Origin: Suillus spraguei
Taxonomy: Eukaryota > Basidiomycota > Agaricomycetes > Boletales > Suillaceae
DNA: 64,000 nt
NCBI GenBank assembly: GCA_016800925.1
Contig: JABCPU010000219.1
Location: 1-64,000 of the forward strand
Reading direction: 5' to 3'
In this document: piece after piece, positions 37,299 to 49,925 of the stretch
Layout of the letters: each line of letters begins with the position of its first letter
How positions within the stretch are numbered: position 1 is the first letter of the stretch
Position numbers and translations under genes: made by a program
Notes under the pieces: generated by a model
What the model was told of the DNA's origin: nothing
The model's input: only the letters and a program-made list of their open reading frames with translations
Database searches by the model: none

Positions 37299-40200
37299 TC
37301 AACTATTACGGGCATACTCTTCGATCACAGACCGAGGCTGTGCGTACTTGCCCAATGGCTCGTACGGAATATGTGTGAATCTATGCACATGGTTTCAATT
37401 AGGCGAATGGCCCCATGAGAACAATCACGGTACATACCCAAACGCACTCGGGCCTCCAAGAGCAATGCCACGTTCAGATCCGGTCCACTGGGGAGCCGCG
37501 GTGATCCCCAACACGAGAACCCGTAACCCATATTTGTATTGAGGCGTGCCGAGAGCAGACCCGTTTTGAGCATCAAGCACGGCGATTAGATCAGGAACAG
37601 TTGCGACCATCTCCACATTGATACTTTTAGCACCGACTCTGGAGTAAAAGAACATACTCTCACAGTGGTCATTGCATCATCTGCGGTATGTTCTGCATAC
37701 AGATTCTCGTTCTTGAATGGAATAGTGAGTGTTCCGGTGAAGCACTCCATGGGATGATCAGGATCATCGTCGTCGTCATCTACGGTCAGTGCAGTGATGA
37801 CAACTTCTCCAATCGTATGACCTTTGTAGAGACTGCGACAAATTAATGTTGCTGGGTAACAGGGTATCAAAATAAAACTAACCGCCTTCTCACATCTGTG
37901 ATCTTGCCCACAAATAACACTCTGGCAGAGTTGGACCCACCTACGGCGTCAACAAGAATCGTCCCAATCCGAGACAAACTTGATTGTTTGCGAGCAAGTG
38001 CAATAGCTCGTCCGATGCGCCAGCTTAATGATACTGTGTTCTTAATCATGGCACTATCCACATAATCAGCTTTTAGGGGGCAGCTGGCCTGTCCCACATG
38101 TGTCCTAATGCACGCGAGACACCGCATAATCATCACCCATAATACTCATGAAACACGCCACCACTCACCCCATTTCAACACACGCCGCTCGCAAAGAGGC
38201 GTCAACATCAATGTCACGTCTGGCCTTTGTCATGATCTGTAGATATTTAGTCAATTTGACTGAAAAAAAACGTGAGAGGGAAAGATACCATGATGTTCCC
38301 ATCTCCACTGGATATAACGCTCGGGAGCATCTTAGCTCCTGTGCCACTAGCGTCGTAGACATTCGCCGTAGTTTGATGCCACTTTCATAACAATAAATTT
38401 GGAGCATACATCAGGATCAGAATGATACTGCTCACGGTGGGGTATGCACGGCCCTGTATATAGATGATGATTTGGATAATGGACCACTTGCTTGTTGCTA
38501 CATACCATAAAGTCGCCATCTATGCAGGGTATATCGGCGTGTTTCGTTGATCCCAGAATCATCTACAGCCATGTCAATAATTGTCTTTGTTGATGAATAA
38601 CTGAAACATTATACATTGATCATACCGTTCGCGCCCCCGATCTCTATTCCGCAAAGCGCTTCTGGTTTCGCAATCTAGAAGTATGTCGTTAGAGCACTAC
38701 ATTGGTCGAACCAGCCAAGATTACATTACCCCTATGAGGGACCACAACTCCGCGCTAGCTTCTTGATATCTATAACCATAACAATCAGGTATCACCTTTC
38801 ATTCATACAGTGGAAACACTGACTCGTTGCCAAGTAGTCTCTCAGAGGACACTTCTGGGCTACCCATGCCTCCACCCCATCCAACTAATCCATTGGGCGA
38901 AACTGACGAAAAGTCAATCACTCGTATTGTTTCACCTGACCGTATGAGTTCTCTCAGTTCCAGGAAAGTGTGTAAGGGGGACCCGCCCCGCCGCATCCCA
39001 ATACATAGCAGCCATCCGCAATCCACTCCAGATCAATCTCGGATAAAAGCCATTCTCTCCCTTTTATCCTTGGCTCGTACTCCAGGATGTCGCTCGCAGT
39101 ACGCATGACCGGCGCCATAACGGCAGAGGCGGCGGCGGATGCTACCATTTGTGGCCGGGAGGCGGTCTCCCCGGTAGAAACTTCAACATACAGAGGATCA
39201 TCAACCTCTGACCAACTTGGACTAGCAACACCACTCCAGTCTCCGGCGGCCTTCACATAAAATCGGCAACGACCGCTGGTATAGGCGATCGGAATGACCT
39301 CGCTCTCAACTATGGCGACACGGTGCGGATCCGCTCCAGAAGCAATTGCTTGAGCGATAGCCCTGGCTTCGACATCAGCGCGAACTTGTACGATGGTTCT
39401 TGTGGATGTGTCTTCGAAGGAATCAATGATGCCTGATATCTTCAGATCGAGATTGAGTATCAATGGGGAGGAGACGGTCATTTCCTCATTACCTGGGCAA
39501 TGGCAGCGCCAACAGCATTCGCGACGTCGAAGTGAGGGAATCTGTGAACCCGGCTGATGCCCGCAAGAACATCTGGAGCGAGGATAGACCCTCCGCCGAC
39601 CAGGTAAACTGGGATATCTTGGGAAGATGTTTTCATGGCATCAAGGTAGTTCTGGAGCATCTTCTTGATAGCACTTTGAGCGTCTTCGATGATCGACTGC
39701 CCAATTCCGGATACGAGACTTTCGTCTCCAATGTTTGAAGCGCGACCTGCTGCGACAACCACGTCGGTAGCGGTTAGTGTAGAGCCACCAAACACTAGAG
39801 ACTCAGAGGTGATCCTATGACCAACTGAATGAGGACCAACAGTGACCTTATTTGTGACTGGATCCTCTCGGACAAGAGAACCCCCGCCAAGGCCGATACT
39901 AGCATAGATAATCAATTTGCTATGAATGCCTGCCATACTGTCAACGCCAGTACCTGGTAACATGTGGCATGGAGAAGTTCAGCAAAACCCCACAGAATTC
40001 GTGATGAGCGGCGGCTTGGCGAGGGAATCCACTAGGTCTAATGGGTCGTCAAGTAAAATTAGTATGGTCAAACTTCTAAGCTCTGTTCACGAACAGCAAC
40101 ATTCCGATGTCCGTCTAGAGTAATATAACAGTGAGCCTGTTGCTACGAAACTGAAGGTTGTCTCAGCAACATACCGTTGTGCCGCCAATATCGACTACTA

Positions 40201-41355
40201 GTGCGGATTGCTTTGAGATGCCTGACTCTAGTGCGGCCAAGAACGCAGCGCCGCGCATGGAATTCGTTGGGCCGGACGAACTTCGAGGCAAATTATCAAT
40301 CACGTACGATAACCCTTGTCACCAAGACGTCGTTGAGACAAACACGCACAAGGTTCGAATAGGAAGACGCGCTGCTTGTGCGCAGCTGAGCAAGGTGCCA
40401 TCGTTGCTCGTGATGAAAACAGAGCACTTCAGCTCGAGTGCCTGTGCTGCCTTCTCGAAACCTATTACCGTCTTCTTCGCGTATCGCAATAATGCAGCGT
40501 TCAAGATGGATGCGTTTTCGCGCTCTAGTAGCCCGATGGCGGCAACGTCCTTGGAACATACGACGTCTAGTCCCGGAATGCGTTTCCGCACGATCGCTGC
40601 GACGGTTTCCTCCTGTTGGATCTCAAAGTCGATGGGGGCGAATACCGAGGACACGACGACTGCACGTATGCCCTGCAGATCATCTCAATCACATTCAACG
40701 TGCCCACCATCGTTTTCCATACCTGGCGATTGATTTCGTCGCAGGCGGATTCGACTTGCGCAACGACAACAGAAGCAATCTCACTTCCGTCAATTTGCAA
40801 GCCCCCTGAGAGCAGGAAGTGAGGACCTTCGAGTACTGCGGGAAGTGGATGTCAGTACAGGACGTCATTGCACGTTCCACAATAACCCACGTTCTCGCAG
40901 CTCGTGCGGAAAGCCTACGAATGGTGGCGTTCCATGCGTAAAAGGGCCACACAGGCGAATGACCGCGACTCTATCCAGACGCCGAGGATCTCTTTCTACC
41001 AATGCATTCACAAAGTGCTAGCATGTATGCGGATCAGGACGCAAGTTGGTGCGTGTGCCAAGCGAATCTTACTGTCGTGCCAATACAGAGCGCTTGGATG
41101 TTCGACTTGCTCTCAGCCTGTGCCAACACGGACTCAATGGTGTTTTGGATTCCCAGAGTAACATCTGGTGTAGTGAGATGTTTTGCTGATGCGAGAACCT
41201 GCCCTCTTCGCGAACCCTCTGACAGATTGAGGAGAACTGCATCACTGGTGAACGTTTCTCGAGTCCGCGGAGCCATGTATATTCAAATCGGGTACGCACG
41301 TATTTGTTCCTCCTACGTCAACACCTAACCGTAGGATGGAGTAGACTGAACTCAT
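37299..41355 (-). CDS. Hydantoinase A/oxoprolinase-like domain fused to DUF917
   Basis: A multi-exon gene for about 1000 residues. The start MSSVYSILRLGVDVGGTNTD carries the N-terminal phosphate-1 type glycine motif of the hydantoinase A/oxoprolinase (ASKHA-like) family; a 50-60 base intron splits the motif at N-T. Then come VERDPRRLDRVAVIRLCGPF, PPFVGFPHEL, GLLERENASILNAALLRYA, GAAFLAALESG, KLIIYASIGLGGGSLVRED and IPVYLVGGGSILAPDVL. The second half is DUF917: SEIDLEWIADGCYVLGCGGAG, VASAAASAVMAPVMRTASDI, and a C-terminal LVLGITAAPQWTG, ERGIALGGPSAFGY, then EPLGKYAQPRSVIEEYARNS-stop at 37299. The front half of such proteins is thought to use ATP to open cyclic amides; what DUF917 does is unclear. 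No neighbouring hydantoinase B gene is seen. Confidence 0.85.
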
Positions 41356-42415
41356 TTATAGTTGAGGAACTGCTGGTATCGTCTGAGACTGCCAAAAGCT
41401 AGGCGACTACGATAAGGATAACCAAGATAGGGATCGAACCAAACTGTGGTGACAAAATTAGCAGATAAGAAGCATTAAGCGCTAGACAAGTCATGTTACT
41501 TCGACAAAAGATTAGGCGTGGGTGGTTTTCCTGACTAGCATTTCCAAGTCATCCGAGTACCCACCTGCATGAAAACATTCAGTGATTCTGAACAATCTGT
41601 AACTTGAGTGATCATTGCAAGGGACGGTACCAGTCATGAGGGTGGCAGGTACTACAAGCGCTGCGCAAGCACGATATAATGAAAGCAAGCTGCAGTAAGA
41701 AAGAGAAACAATGAACTCAAAGCTATAAAAGTATCATCGTAGGTGTACTTTGACTTTAAATTACTGCTGGTAGTAATGTAACAGTTTGTTGTCATACTAG
41801 TTCGGGTGCTCCTTGGGTGCAGCACGGGTCTTAAAAGACCACAGCGTAAATTAGTTTCATACCACCTGCATCCTTGTTATCGGTACAATTATCTCAAGCC
41901 GCAGCAATGCCTTGATCTGTAATTTGAAAGAACTCCAGGAGCATGGAGGATTCGCCTTGGACTTGAAGGGGAGGAATCGAGAGACGTGCAAATAGCGACG
42001 AGGAATTTTCAGCTACATAACGGTGTCAGGCAACCCCCATCTGCATTCATTAAAGTAGGATGAACGGCGGAGGGGGATTAATCGCAGATAACTGATAGCC
42101 ATTAAGTCAATGCTGCAGCTTGAAGTGATGGATGAGAGACTTTGATTGATAACAGCTTATAGTGATTCGGGCGAAGCATAAGCACTTAGTAGCAGGTTGA
42201 GTCTTTTGGTTGAACATCATGGTGAAAGCGGCCGAAAATTATGATAAGGCAGGAACCGAAAATAGCTAAAGTACCGTGAGAAATACATTCTAATTCGGTA
42301 CGAGTTAGTTCGGTTAGCACATGTTGGTTTGGGGGCCAAGGCCGCGTCGCGTTTCTTGAGACCAACCATTCATCAAGACGTTGCAGAATTTCGATCCTCG
42401 ACGGCCTGCGCAGGC
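41356..42415. promoter_or_regulatory. Long divergent intergenic region
   Basis: About 1.06 kb between the starts of the hydantoinase (-) and Num1-like (+) genes. No coding sequence is supported. It should contain both promoters; I see no unmistakable TATA box or operator. Confidence 0.4.
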
Positions 42416-45400
42416 ATGGCCAGTCCATCAGATGACGGTCTAGCAGATGTCCCATCGAACATGCCAGATTTCTCTGCACCAGCCTTTTCTTCCGCAGGCC
42501 AACGCAAGTTTGGTCTCCAACAGCTCCTCGATAACAAGGAAAAGCAGCTACAACAAGCGGGAACTCTCGGTCAGCGGGTTCTTGCACAGCAGATAGAGCT
42601 CGAAGAGAAAATAAGACAGCTCCAGGAGTTTGATGCAGAACATGCAGAGGACGAGGAACTAGATACTGACGCGCGCGAACGCTATCGCGAACTAGCAGAG
42701 ACTATCGCTGCTTGGGACGCAGAGAATGCGCAGTTATCTAGCGCTTTTGGCCAAAAAGTGAGTCCTTCATTTAAAAATTTTAGGCTGGCGCCTATTATGA
42801 ATGCCACATGCTCTACGCCTCGCCTATGAAATCCACAATACACCATGCACTAACGTGTAATCTACTTATTTCCAGCGCCCTCCTACCCAGCATTCATCTC
42901 CGGCTTTACCAATCAATGATCTTCCTCGAGAGGAGCCCGAGCGCTCCAAAGCTTCAGCATCATCCGCTGCCCAGTCTCGTCGTGCCAAGAATGCTGCCCA
43001 TCGAGCAGACGATGTTGGCAAGTTTCTCTCATTCTGTTCATTTTTACTTTCAGAACTCACGGTATTCCCAGAATTTGCGTTCGAAATCGGAAGCGGACTC
43101 CTTACCGAAGTGCGACGGCTCCAGAGCCTTCTCGGTGAACGTGACAAGGCCATCCAAGACATGAAAGAAGAGAAAGATGACCTCGAAAAGACCGTCGAGT
43201 CTCTACGTACCGCGCTTCGATCGCAAGAACAGAGTTCAGGTTAGTTTTGCAATGTTTATTTACCTTGTGAAACTTACTTGCTGCAGACAAGTTCAAAGAA
43301 GAAAACTGGAACCTCGAAGTTAATATCCAAGAAGTTCGTACTCAGCTTTCAGACGCGCAGTCAACAATTGTGCGCCTCGAAGGCGAGCAAAAGCGTCTCA
43401 CGAAAGTGCTCAACAACACACGAGAAGCAGCAGACCAGCACAAGAACGAATCACAGCGCGTCCAAACTGCATTCGATGATATGAAAGCTAAACATGAGAC
43501 AGATGTGGCACAAGCGCGTAAGCATGCTGCGGGTCTACAGCGCGACAAGTCAGACTTGCAGTCCGCGCTTGATACACTAAAGGCGGAAGTAGAGAAAGCA
43601 AGCCGTCGCCGCGGTCCACGATTCGGGAGTCCACTCACACCTGGCGTAAGTCAGGGAAAAGAATACTTGACCCCTGCTGCAGAGGATGATGATGTCTTCA
43701 CCTTGGCTAGCACCAACAACAGGCGGAAAATGGATAGTTCGGCCGTGTTCCAGCCTGATGCGTTCGAGGATGTTGTAGACATTTCCCCCGACCCGTCACC
43801 ATCACGCCCATTCCATGCGAACAACCATCCCAACAACGAGATCGAGGCCCTCCAGCAACGGCTTGCCCACGCACAGAGGCAGATCGGCACCCTCAAGGGC
43901 AGTTTGCATCGTGAGAAGGAGATGCGAATGGAGTATAAGCGCAAACTGGAGTCTTCCTCTGGGTATCTACATGATGAAAATGAGCCTCCGGAAGATGAGA
44001 CGAACGACGATGACGAGAATGAGACTAAGCATCCTCGCCGGTTGACGCCATACCGTTCCGGTGGTGCCAGAGCCAGAGGCAGGAGAGGCAGGGGAAGGTC
44101 CTCTCTTGTTACCAGGCTCGGCACGGCAGCGCAAAGCCCCAGTCTTACATCTGATTACAATGCCTCTCCTCCACCCATGCCACCTCTCCCTGACTTTGCC
44201 GATGATATTCTTTCCGACGAGGGTAATGCACCGGAAGAGCTAAACTTTGACTCCTTACCTTCCCCTTCAAAGCGAACAAGCGTTGACGGTATGGACCCCC
44301 TGTTTGCCAATGTCCTCCGCAAGTCTGCGTCATATAGCTTGCTCCCGGGCCAATCCAGTCCGCTTCATCATTCCCTACTGACCCGCTCCTCGCCTCGTGG
44401 TGTTGGGCGTGGTGGAGCGCCGCAAAGACGCACTCGTGGCGGTGCTGCTTTCCAGGAGGCCAGACCGACATCCCTTGTTGGGGAGCCTGAGGCTTTGGCT
44501 GCAGAGCTTGGCATTGGCATGACATCCGTCACTGAAGATGTTGAAGCCAAGGTTACCACTGAAATGGCGTGTCAGACTGACTTCGAGGACGTGACGGTGC
44601 TCGTACCCTCGCCCTCTTCCCCAGCGAACGACATGGGTGTGCAAGTAGAACAAGCCCTTGAACCCGTGCCAGCATCTCCTACCACTTCTGAAATGTCGTG
44701 CCAGACTGATGAGGAGTCCTCTGTGGTTCACATGGAAACAGCCGTACAGCATGAACCTACATCTCCCATTGCAGCCCGCACAAGCTTCTACCAAATGCAG
44801 CCTCCCGATCGCATTTTCACTGCACGAAACATAATGAGGCGCACGACGCTCACACAGTCTGATTTCTCTCGCTCGTCAGAAGGTGACAACACCTTACGCG
44901 GTGGCATCTCTGGTGAAGCTAACGGCCGGCGGCCCATTCCAGGTTGTTTCACCTCTGAGGAGAGCGACATCGACGATGATATCGACGACGGAGCGACGGA
45001 GACCGGAATAGAAACAGACACAGATGTGGACGATTACCACGACGCGCGGGGGAGTCTTGCTACGGAGTCACGGGAGGACTTTCACTCTGTGTTGACGATG
45101 ACGGACAACGACTTTTCGGAGAGTGACGGCGATGATGAGAGTGTCAAGGCGCTGGTAATCTCGAGGCGGTCGTCAATGGCGTCTATCACTCAACGTCGAG
45201 ACTTATCCCATCTTGACCCAGCTACCTACGAGGAGAGGAGTGTTGGTATGGATAGCATTGAAGAGCCGAAGGTCATTGAGGTTATCAAGGAAGTGGAGGT
45301 CATCAAGGAGGTTCGCGTGGAGGTCATCAAGGAAGTCGAGGTACCTGTTGAAGTCATCAGGGAAGTAGAGGTCATCAAGGAGGTCCCGGTAGAAGTCATC

Positions 45401-47615
45401 AAGGAGATCGAGATCATCAAGGAGGTCTTGATCGAAATCATCAAAGAAGTACCTGTGGAAGTCATCAAGGAGGTCCAAGAATCAGTTGAAGTCTTGAAGG
45501 CAGTCGAAGTGGCCAAGAAGGTTGCTGATCCCTCTAAACCAGAGCTGAAGGAGATGTCCGTTCAAACGGATACCGTCACTACTTCCCCTGTCATCCCAAA
45601 CTGGCAAGATACCTCTGTGTCATCCATGACTCCAACTGCCACCCCCGCACCCTCCCTCCCTGCGTCCCCCGCTCTCTTCCGACTGGGCACGACAGTACAA
45701 CAGTTCCAGTTCGTGCCCGCACCTGCCATTGCAGCGCCCGCTTCTCCTTCCCCCTCTGCCATTCGCGACTCTACTCTCAGTACCGCAAGCTTCGGCATCG
45801 TTCGTTCTGTTACCTCCAATGCAGACCATAGGCATTCAATCGAGTCTGCAGTTTCTTCTGGCGCCGACGATGGAACTAGCCGTTCAAGGACCGCTTCTGT
45901 CGTACCCTCCATTGTAGACAAGACTCGTCCCCCCATGATGGCCTTGCCACCACCACCTCGCCAGCCGCCTCCGTCTGGCACCATGGCACCACCCCCTTTC
46001 ATCCCGGAACGGAGAGTAGCTACCACGTCCTCGACATCGGATGCGCCACCACCTCGTCCGTCCTCCCCCCCACCTCCAGAACTCATACAGCGTGCCACCA
46101 CACCGACCTTTGGTACAATGCTCTCCATACACGGCAGGGGGGGAGCTTACGGTCCAAGGCAGCATGGTTCGAGCATGCCCCCGCCTCAATCAAATTTGCG
46201 GCAGCCGCCATCCACAAGCAGCTTCCGGTCTGCTGCCAATGCTGCGGCGTATGCACAACATTCGGTTCCACCATCTGGCTTACCATCGTGGGGTGTGCGC
46301 GAGCAGCAGAGGAGAGAGATGTCGAGTACGTCCCTGGTGTCAGATAGAAGCGCACTTTCACCCCGGTCGTCCATGTCTTCGGACCATAATGTCTTCTTAA
46401 ACCGCACACCTGGCGCCAGCATGCCCATTACCCCGGGCAAGAATGTCGAACAGCTTACTAATAACAGACATAGTATGTCAACAGACCCTGCTGTCATCCA
46501 TGCGATTACCCAGACCATGATCGGCGAGTTCTTGTACAAATATACCCGGCGCACTATTGGCAAGGGCTATGGAGAGAAGAGACACAAGCGGTTCTTCTGG
46601 GTGCATCCGTATACCAAGACTTTGTACTGGAGTTCTGCTGACCCTGGATCATCAAACGTCTCAGAGTCAAGTGCAAAGAGTGGTGAGTGGTGTGATATCT
46701 CTGTAATTGATGTTGAATTGATGGTTTGTGTGGCCACAGCTTATATTGAAGGTGTTCGTTCTGTTTTAGATCCTAATCCCATGCCTCCTGGTTTATACCA
46801 GTACAGCGTGGTGATATCCACAGCCCAGAGAGAAATGAAGATTACTGCTCCTACCAAGGAGCGCCACGACATCTGGCTAAATGTCCGTCACTCGTCTAAC
46901 TTTTAGGTAGCCGCTTACATCTTTCTAGGCCTTGAAATACCTGCTTGCACGTCCTAGCCCTGCGATGACACCCTCAACCAGTCAGAATGAAAATGCGGCC
47001 CCCCTGAGCCCAATGTCTCAAAGCGCAGAACTCACGGACGATGATCACCGTCATTTGACTGATACAAGCCCCAAAAGTCAACGAAGTGGCCGAAGTAGCC
47101 GGAATGGTGGTGCTTTCAATACCACGCCGCGGGGCAGCCGGAGTAGATCACAAATCTCTATTCGAGGGTCTGTGGGCAAAAGGTCTGGAACGCCAGCCGC
47201 AGAATACCTCCGATGGGCAGCGCCCGAGAGCCCGTACAGCCCTACGAGGTCCTTCGAACGAGTAGCGGGTCATGGCCATGACGATGACGACCTTGAGTTT
47301 GAACTCCATGGCCAATCTCAGTCAGACGACGGGTTCGAGGGTTTGGAAAATGTGCGCGCCTGTTGTGATGGGCGTCATACTGTCGGTCATTCTGGTCATC
47401 ACCACCATCACCATCCCCACAATGGCGACCACCTTGAAGTTAGCGCTCCCGCACGGCCGGTGTCTCCTGCGTGGTCGCTTCGATCACGAACGGGGAGTGC
47501 ACATTCTCATGATGCAGGTGGCTTATTTTCATGGGGCCGAGGAGACGATGGGAAGCTTCGTTTTGGCTCTCGACGATCTACAAAGACTGTACCTAACACT
47601 GCTGGTGATCGGTAG
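42416..47615 (+). CDS. Num1/ApsA-like cortical anchor: coiled coil plus C-terminal PH domain
   Basis: Six exons (42416-42757, 42876-43017, 43054-43239, 43287-46682, 46740-46882, 46929-47615) sum to 1632 codons in one frame. Residues about 1-400 hold coiled-coil segments (KFGLQQLLDNKEKQLQQAGT, GLLTEVRRLQSLLGERDKAI, NIQEVRTQLSDAQSTIVRLE). A long Ser/Pro-rich disordered middle follows, with acidic stretches, a VIKEVEVIKEV repeat (about 885-957) and a proline-rich part. The PH domain spans about 1300-1410: GEFLYKYTRRTIGKGYGEKR, KRFFWVHPYTKTLYWSS, ISTAQREMKITAPTKERHDIWLNALKYLL, as in the Mcp5/Num1 PH family, which binds membrane phosphoinositides. A His-rich run HHHHHHPH lies near the end. Known relatives anchor dynein and mitochondria or nuclei at the cell cortex; this role is inferred. 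The 43018 donor is GC, with a short 36-base intron. Confidence 0.88.
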
Positions 47616-49646
47616 TTGGGCGAACAATGCCTGTTTCCTCACTCTTGCCTTACATATTTTTGCTTTTCACGCACGATATCTCGCTCTCTTGCAGCCTATC
47701 CTCCCTGATAATGGTCTTCGCTATATCATGATATAAACCCCTTATATTCTGTCTTTTTTCGTTTCATGTATGCATTATTTCACTTTTCGCAAAGTCACTC
47801 AAGACTTCTGAGAACCGAACCGCTCCTTGTATCTCATCGGAACGCTACCTGATATACCCACACTCCTTTTCTCAATTCCATCTGATTCCCCATCTACTGA
47901 GTAAGTTCGAATTTCATACATACGAGTATTACTATTACCTGATCCGGAATGCACAATCGATGGGTAATGCACAATGCACTCCAGAGCTCACCACTCTACA
48001 CATATTTCATTCGGAACAGCTGGAGGACAAGTATTAGTATATGCTCAATAAGACTACCAAATCGAATATTTAAAATCGGTGCTGTGAAGCCTTCCCGAGA
48101 TGAAACATCGTGCGAGTGTACCCAAAATGAGTGATTTTTGAACACTAAATCCAAGATCCACCGCGATCCCATTAACCTATCAACATAAAAACTTCAACAT
48201 ATATAAAATACACCATTCTGAAGCTACTCCAGGTGTTTCCATGTCAATAGAACACCACCACAGTATGCTATTCACAATTCATGAGCAAAGCGTGACGGTT
48301 AGGCTAGATTGGGAAATCACACCTCGGCTTCATTGAGTCTCCGCTTTTTTGTGCATTCGGCAGAATCGGCACACACCAGCACTTACTTCCATGTTTATCT
48401 CATTGCTGATAATGTCTGAATAGGTATACACACCGGTGCTCCCTTCTTGAGTCATGCGGCACAGCAAATGAACGGCCCACTGCCCTTCCCTTCATTTAAT
48501 CCACCACCTGCATACCCCCTCCATTATCCAGGTAGCGGGCCACGATTTGAGCAGCCAGCGCCAGGAGGCTCATCCTCTTGGAGCCTTACCGGGCCTCCCA
48601 CCACAGCTACAAGCTGGACCGTCCACTGGCAGATATATGCCTTACCCCCTGCATGGCCTTCCTGCACCATTAAGTAGAGTTTCAGCAAGTAATGATCACT
48701 CAGCGCATCCTAGTATTTATTACTAGGTATTATTTCCTCAATGAAATTTGATTTTGAGCTCGTTATTGAAGTTACGAACGATGTGGAACACTGGACTTTC
48801 GTTTGCTTTGTGCGCTGTCGGACTTCGAGTATCATCGTGAATTGGCCGAGGTGCCATGTGTGACATAGTGTGACGAAATTGTGCATTTCTATTGTGTTTT
48901 CGACATCTCAAGCTCGCAACAAAATCAAAAATTCTTGTTGGGCCCAATGCGCAGAGACCTAATGTATACACTACAGTAGATCCGATACGAATATGTGTTG
49001 TTGTTGTGTTGCTATTCAGCAATAAGTAAAAATTGTGCATTTCCCGTCGAATGAGCATTGTTAAACATGTTAACATTCTTGATCGTGTACTTACAGCTGC
49101 TTTCATAATGATAGACCAGATCTTCCCTGGAGCTCGACAAACAAAAGGGCCCCGCTTGTTACGATACTTTGGGCGCGTAGTATGGCAAGCGTCCGCTCGT
49201 TTGGTGAAGCTGCAACGACGAGTATCTGTCATCTCTCGCAGTACACGACTATGATGATATTGCACTATGACGCTCCAAAAGGAACTGTAATAAATTGCGC
49301 GATACGGCATCAAGCGCGCGATACACCAGCTACTTGTTGTTTCACAATATATAATATGGCCCTCCAGTAGTCTAGGTTGGATCATCTCTCTGATAAGCTG
49401 AGTTTCTCGAAGCGTTCGATAGCCTCCTTACAAGGTTGAAGAATTCAGCCATTCAGCAAAAATCTATCCATTCCATTCCACCACGGCTGTTTCCGGTCCT
49501 CCTCACATCTCTTTTGCTTTGTACAAGTTCCTGCACGCACCATAGGTGGGACTTGCCATGCAATGGGCCGATGGTGCACATCGAGACGTTCCTTGACTTT
49601 GAGTATAATGTTTCACACAACGGACCTAATAGCATAACGTTCCTCG
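47616..49646. other. No convincing gene; possible proline-rich ORF
   Basis: 47616-47912 is the 3' flank of the Num1-like gene and is copied near 62 kb. A plus-strand frame at 48447-48677 is proline-rich (FPSFNPPPAYPLHY) and could be an exon of an unknown gene, but splice partners are not evident. A 215-codon minus-strand frame at 48738-49385 has no recognisable domain and unusual composition. Confidence 0.4.
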
Positions 49647-49925
49647 TCAGATATTGTTGATGCGAGTTGAAATGAGTTGCTCAAAAGCATGCGGCAAGAA
49701 TTCCTTGACATCATACGTCAGTGCGAGTGAGAGAAGTTGTATTGGTTCGAGTGAGTAACGTTGCCGGCGAACAGCATAGACATGTGCATCCTTGCAAACG
49801 TAAATGGTTTGTAACTTCATACTACTACATCTTCTCCTTGTCCACTGGTAGCCTGAGAAAACCTCCCTACAACACAACACCCTGACCCATTTCTTGGCCG
49901 CCATCAGCGGGTTTCGCATTTTCAA
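49647..49925 (-). pseudogene. BTB/POZ-like C-terminal fragment
   Basis: A 92-codon minus-strand frame ends LEPIQLLSLALTYDVKEFLP followed by HAFEQLI, which resembles the helical segment after the BTB fold in the many mushroom BTB proteins (pattern DPIEKIxLAxxYxVxxWLxxA). The front part of the domain is missing, and no joining exons are seen upstream. It is probably a fragment of a decayed gene, though unseen exons cannot be excluded. Confidence 0.35.

Noticed and set aside
41425..41445. GGTTCGATCCCT-like word (minus strand), possible tRNA T arm
   Set aside because: The T stem does not pair beyond two bases, and no D or anticodon arm or acceptor stem could be built.
45562..46128. 188-codon Gly-rich minus-strand ORF
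   Set aside because: Antisense shadow of the proline-rich part of the Num1-like gene.
48738..49385. 215-codon minus-strand ORF
   Set aside because: No recognisable domain, odd residue composition, no splice context; probably a chance frame.
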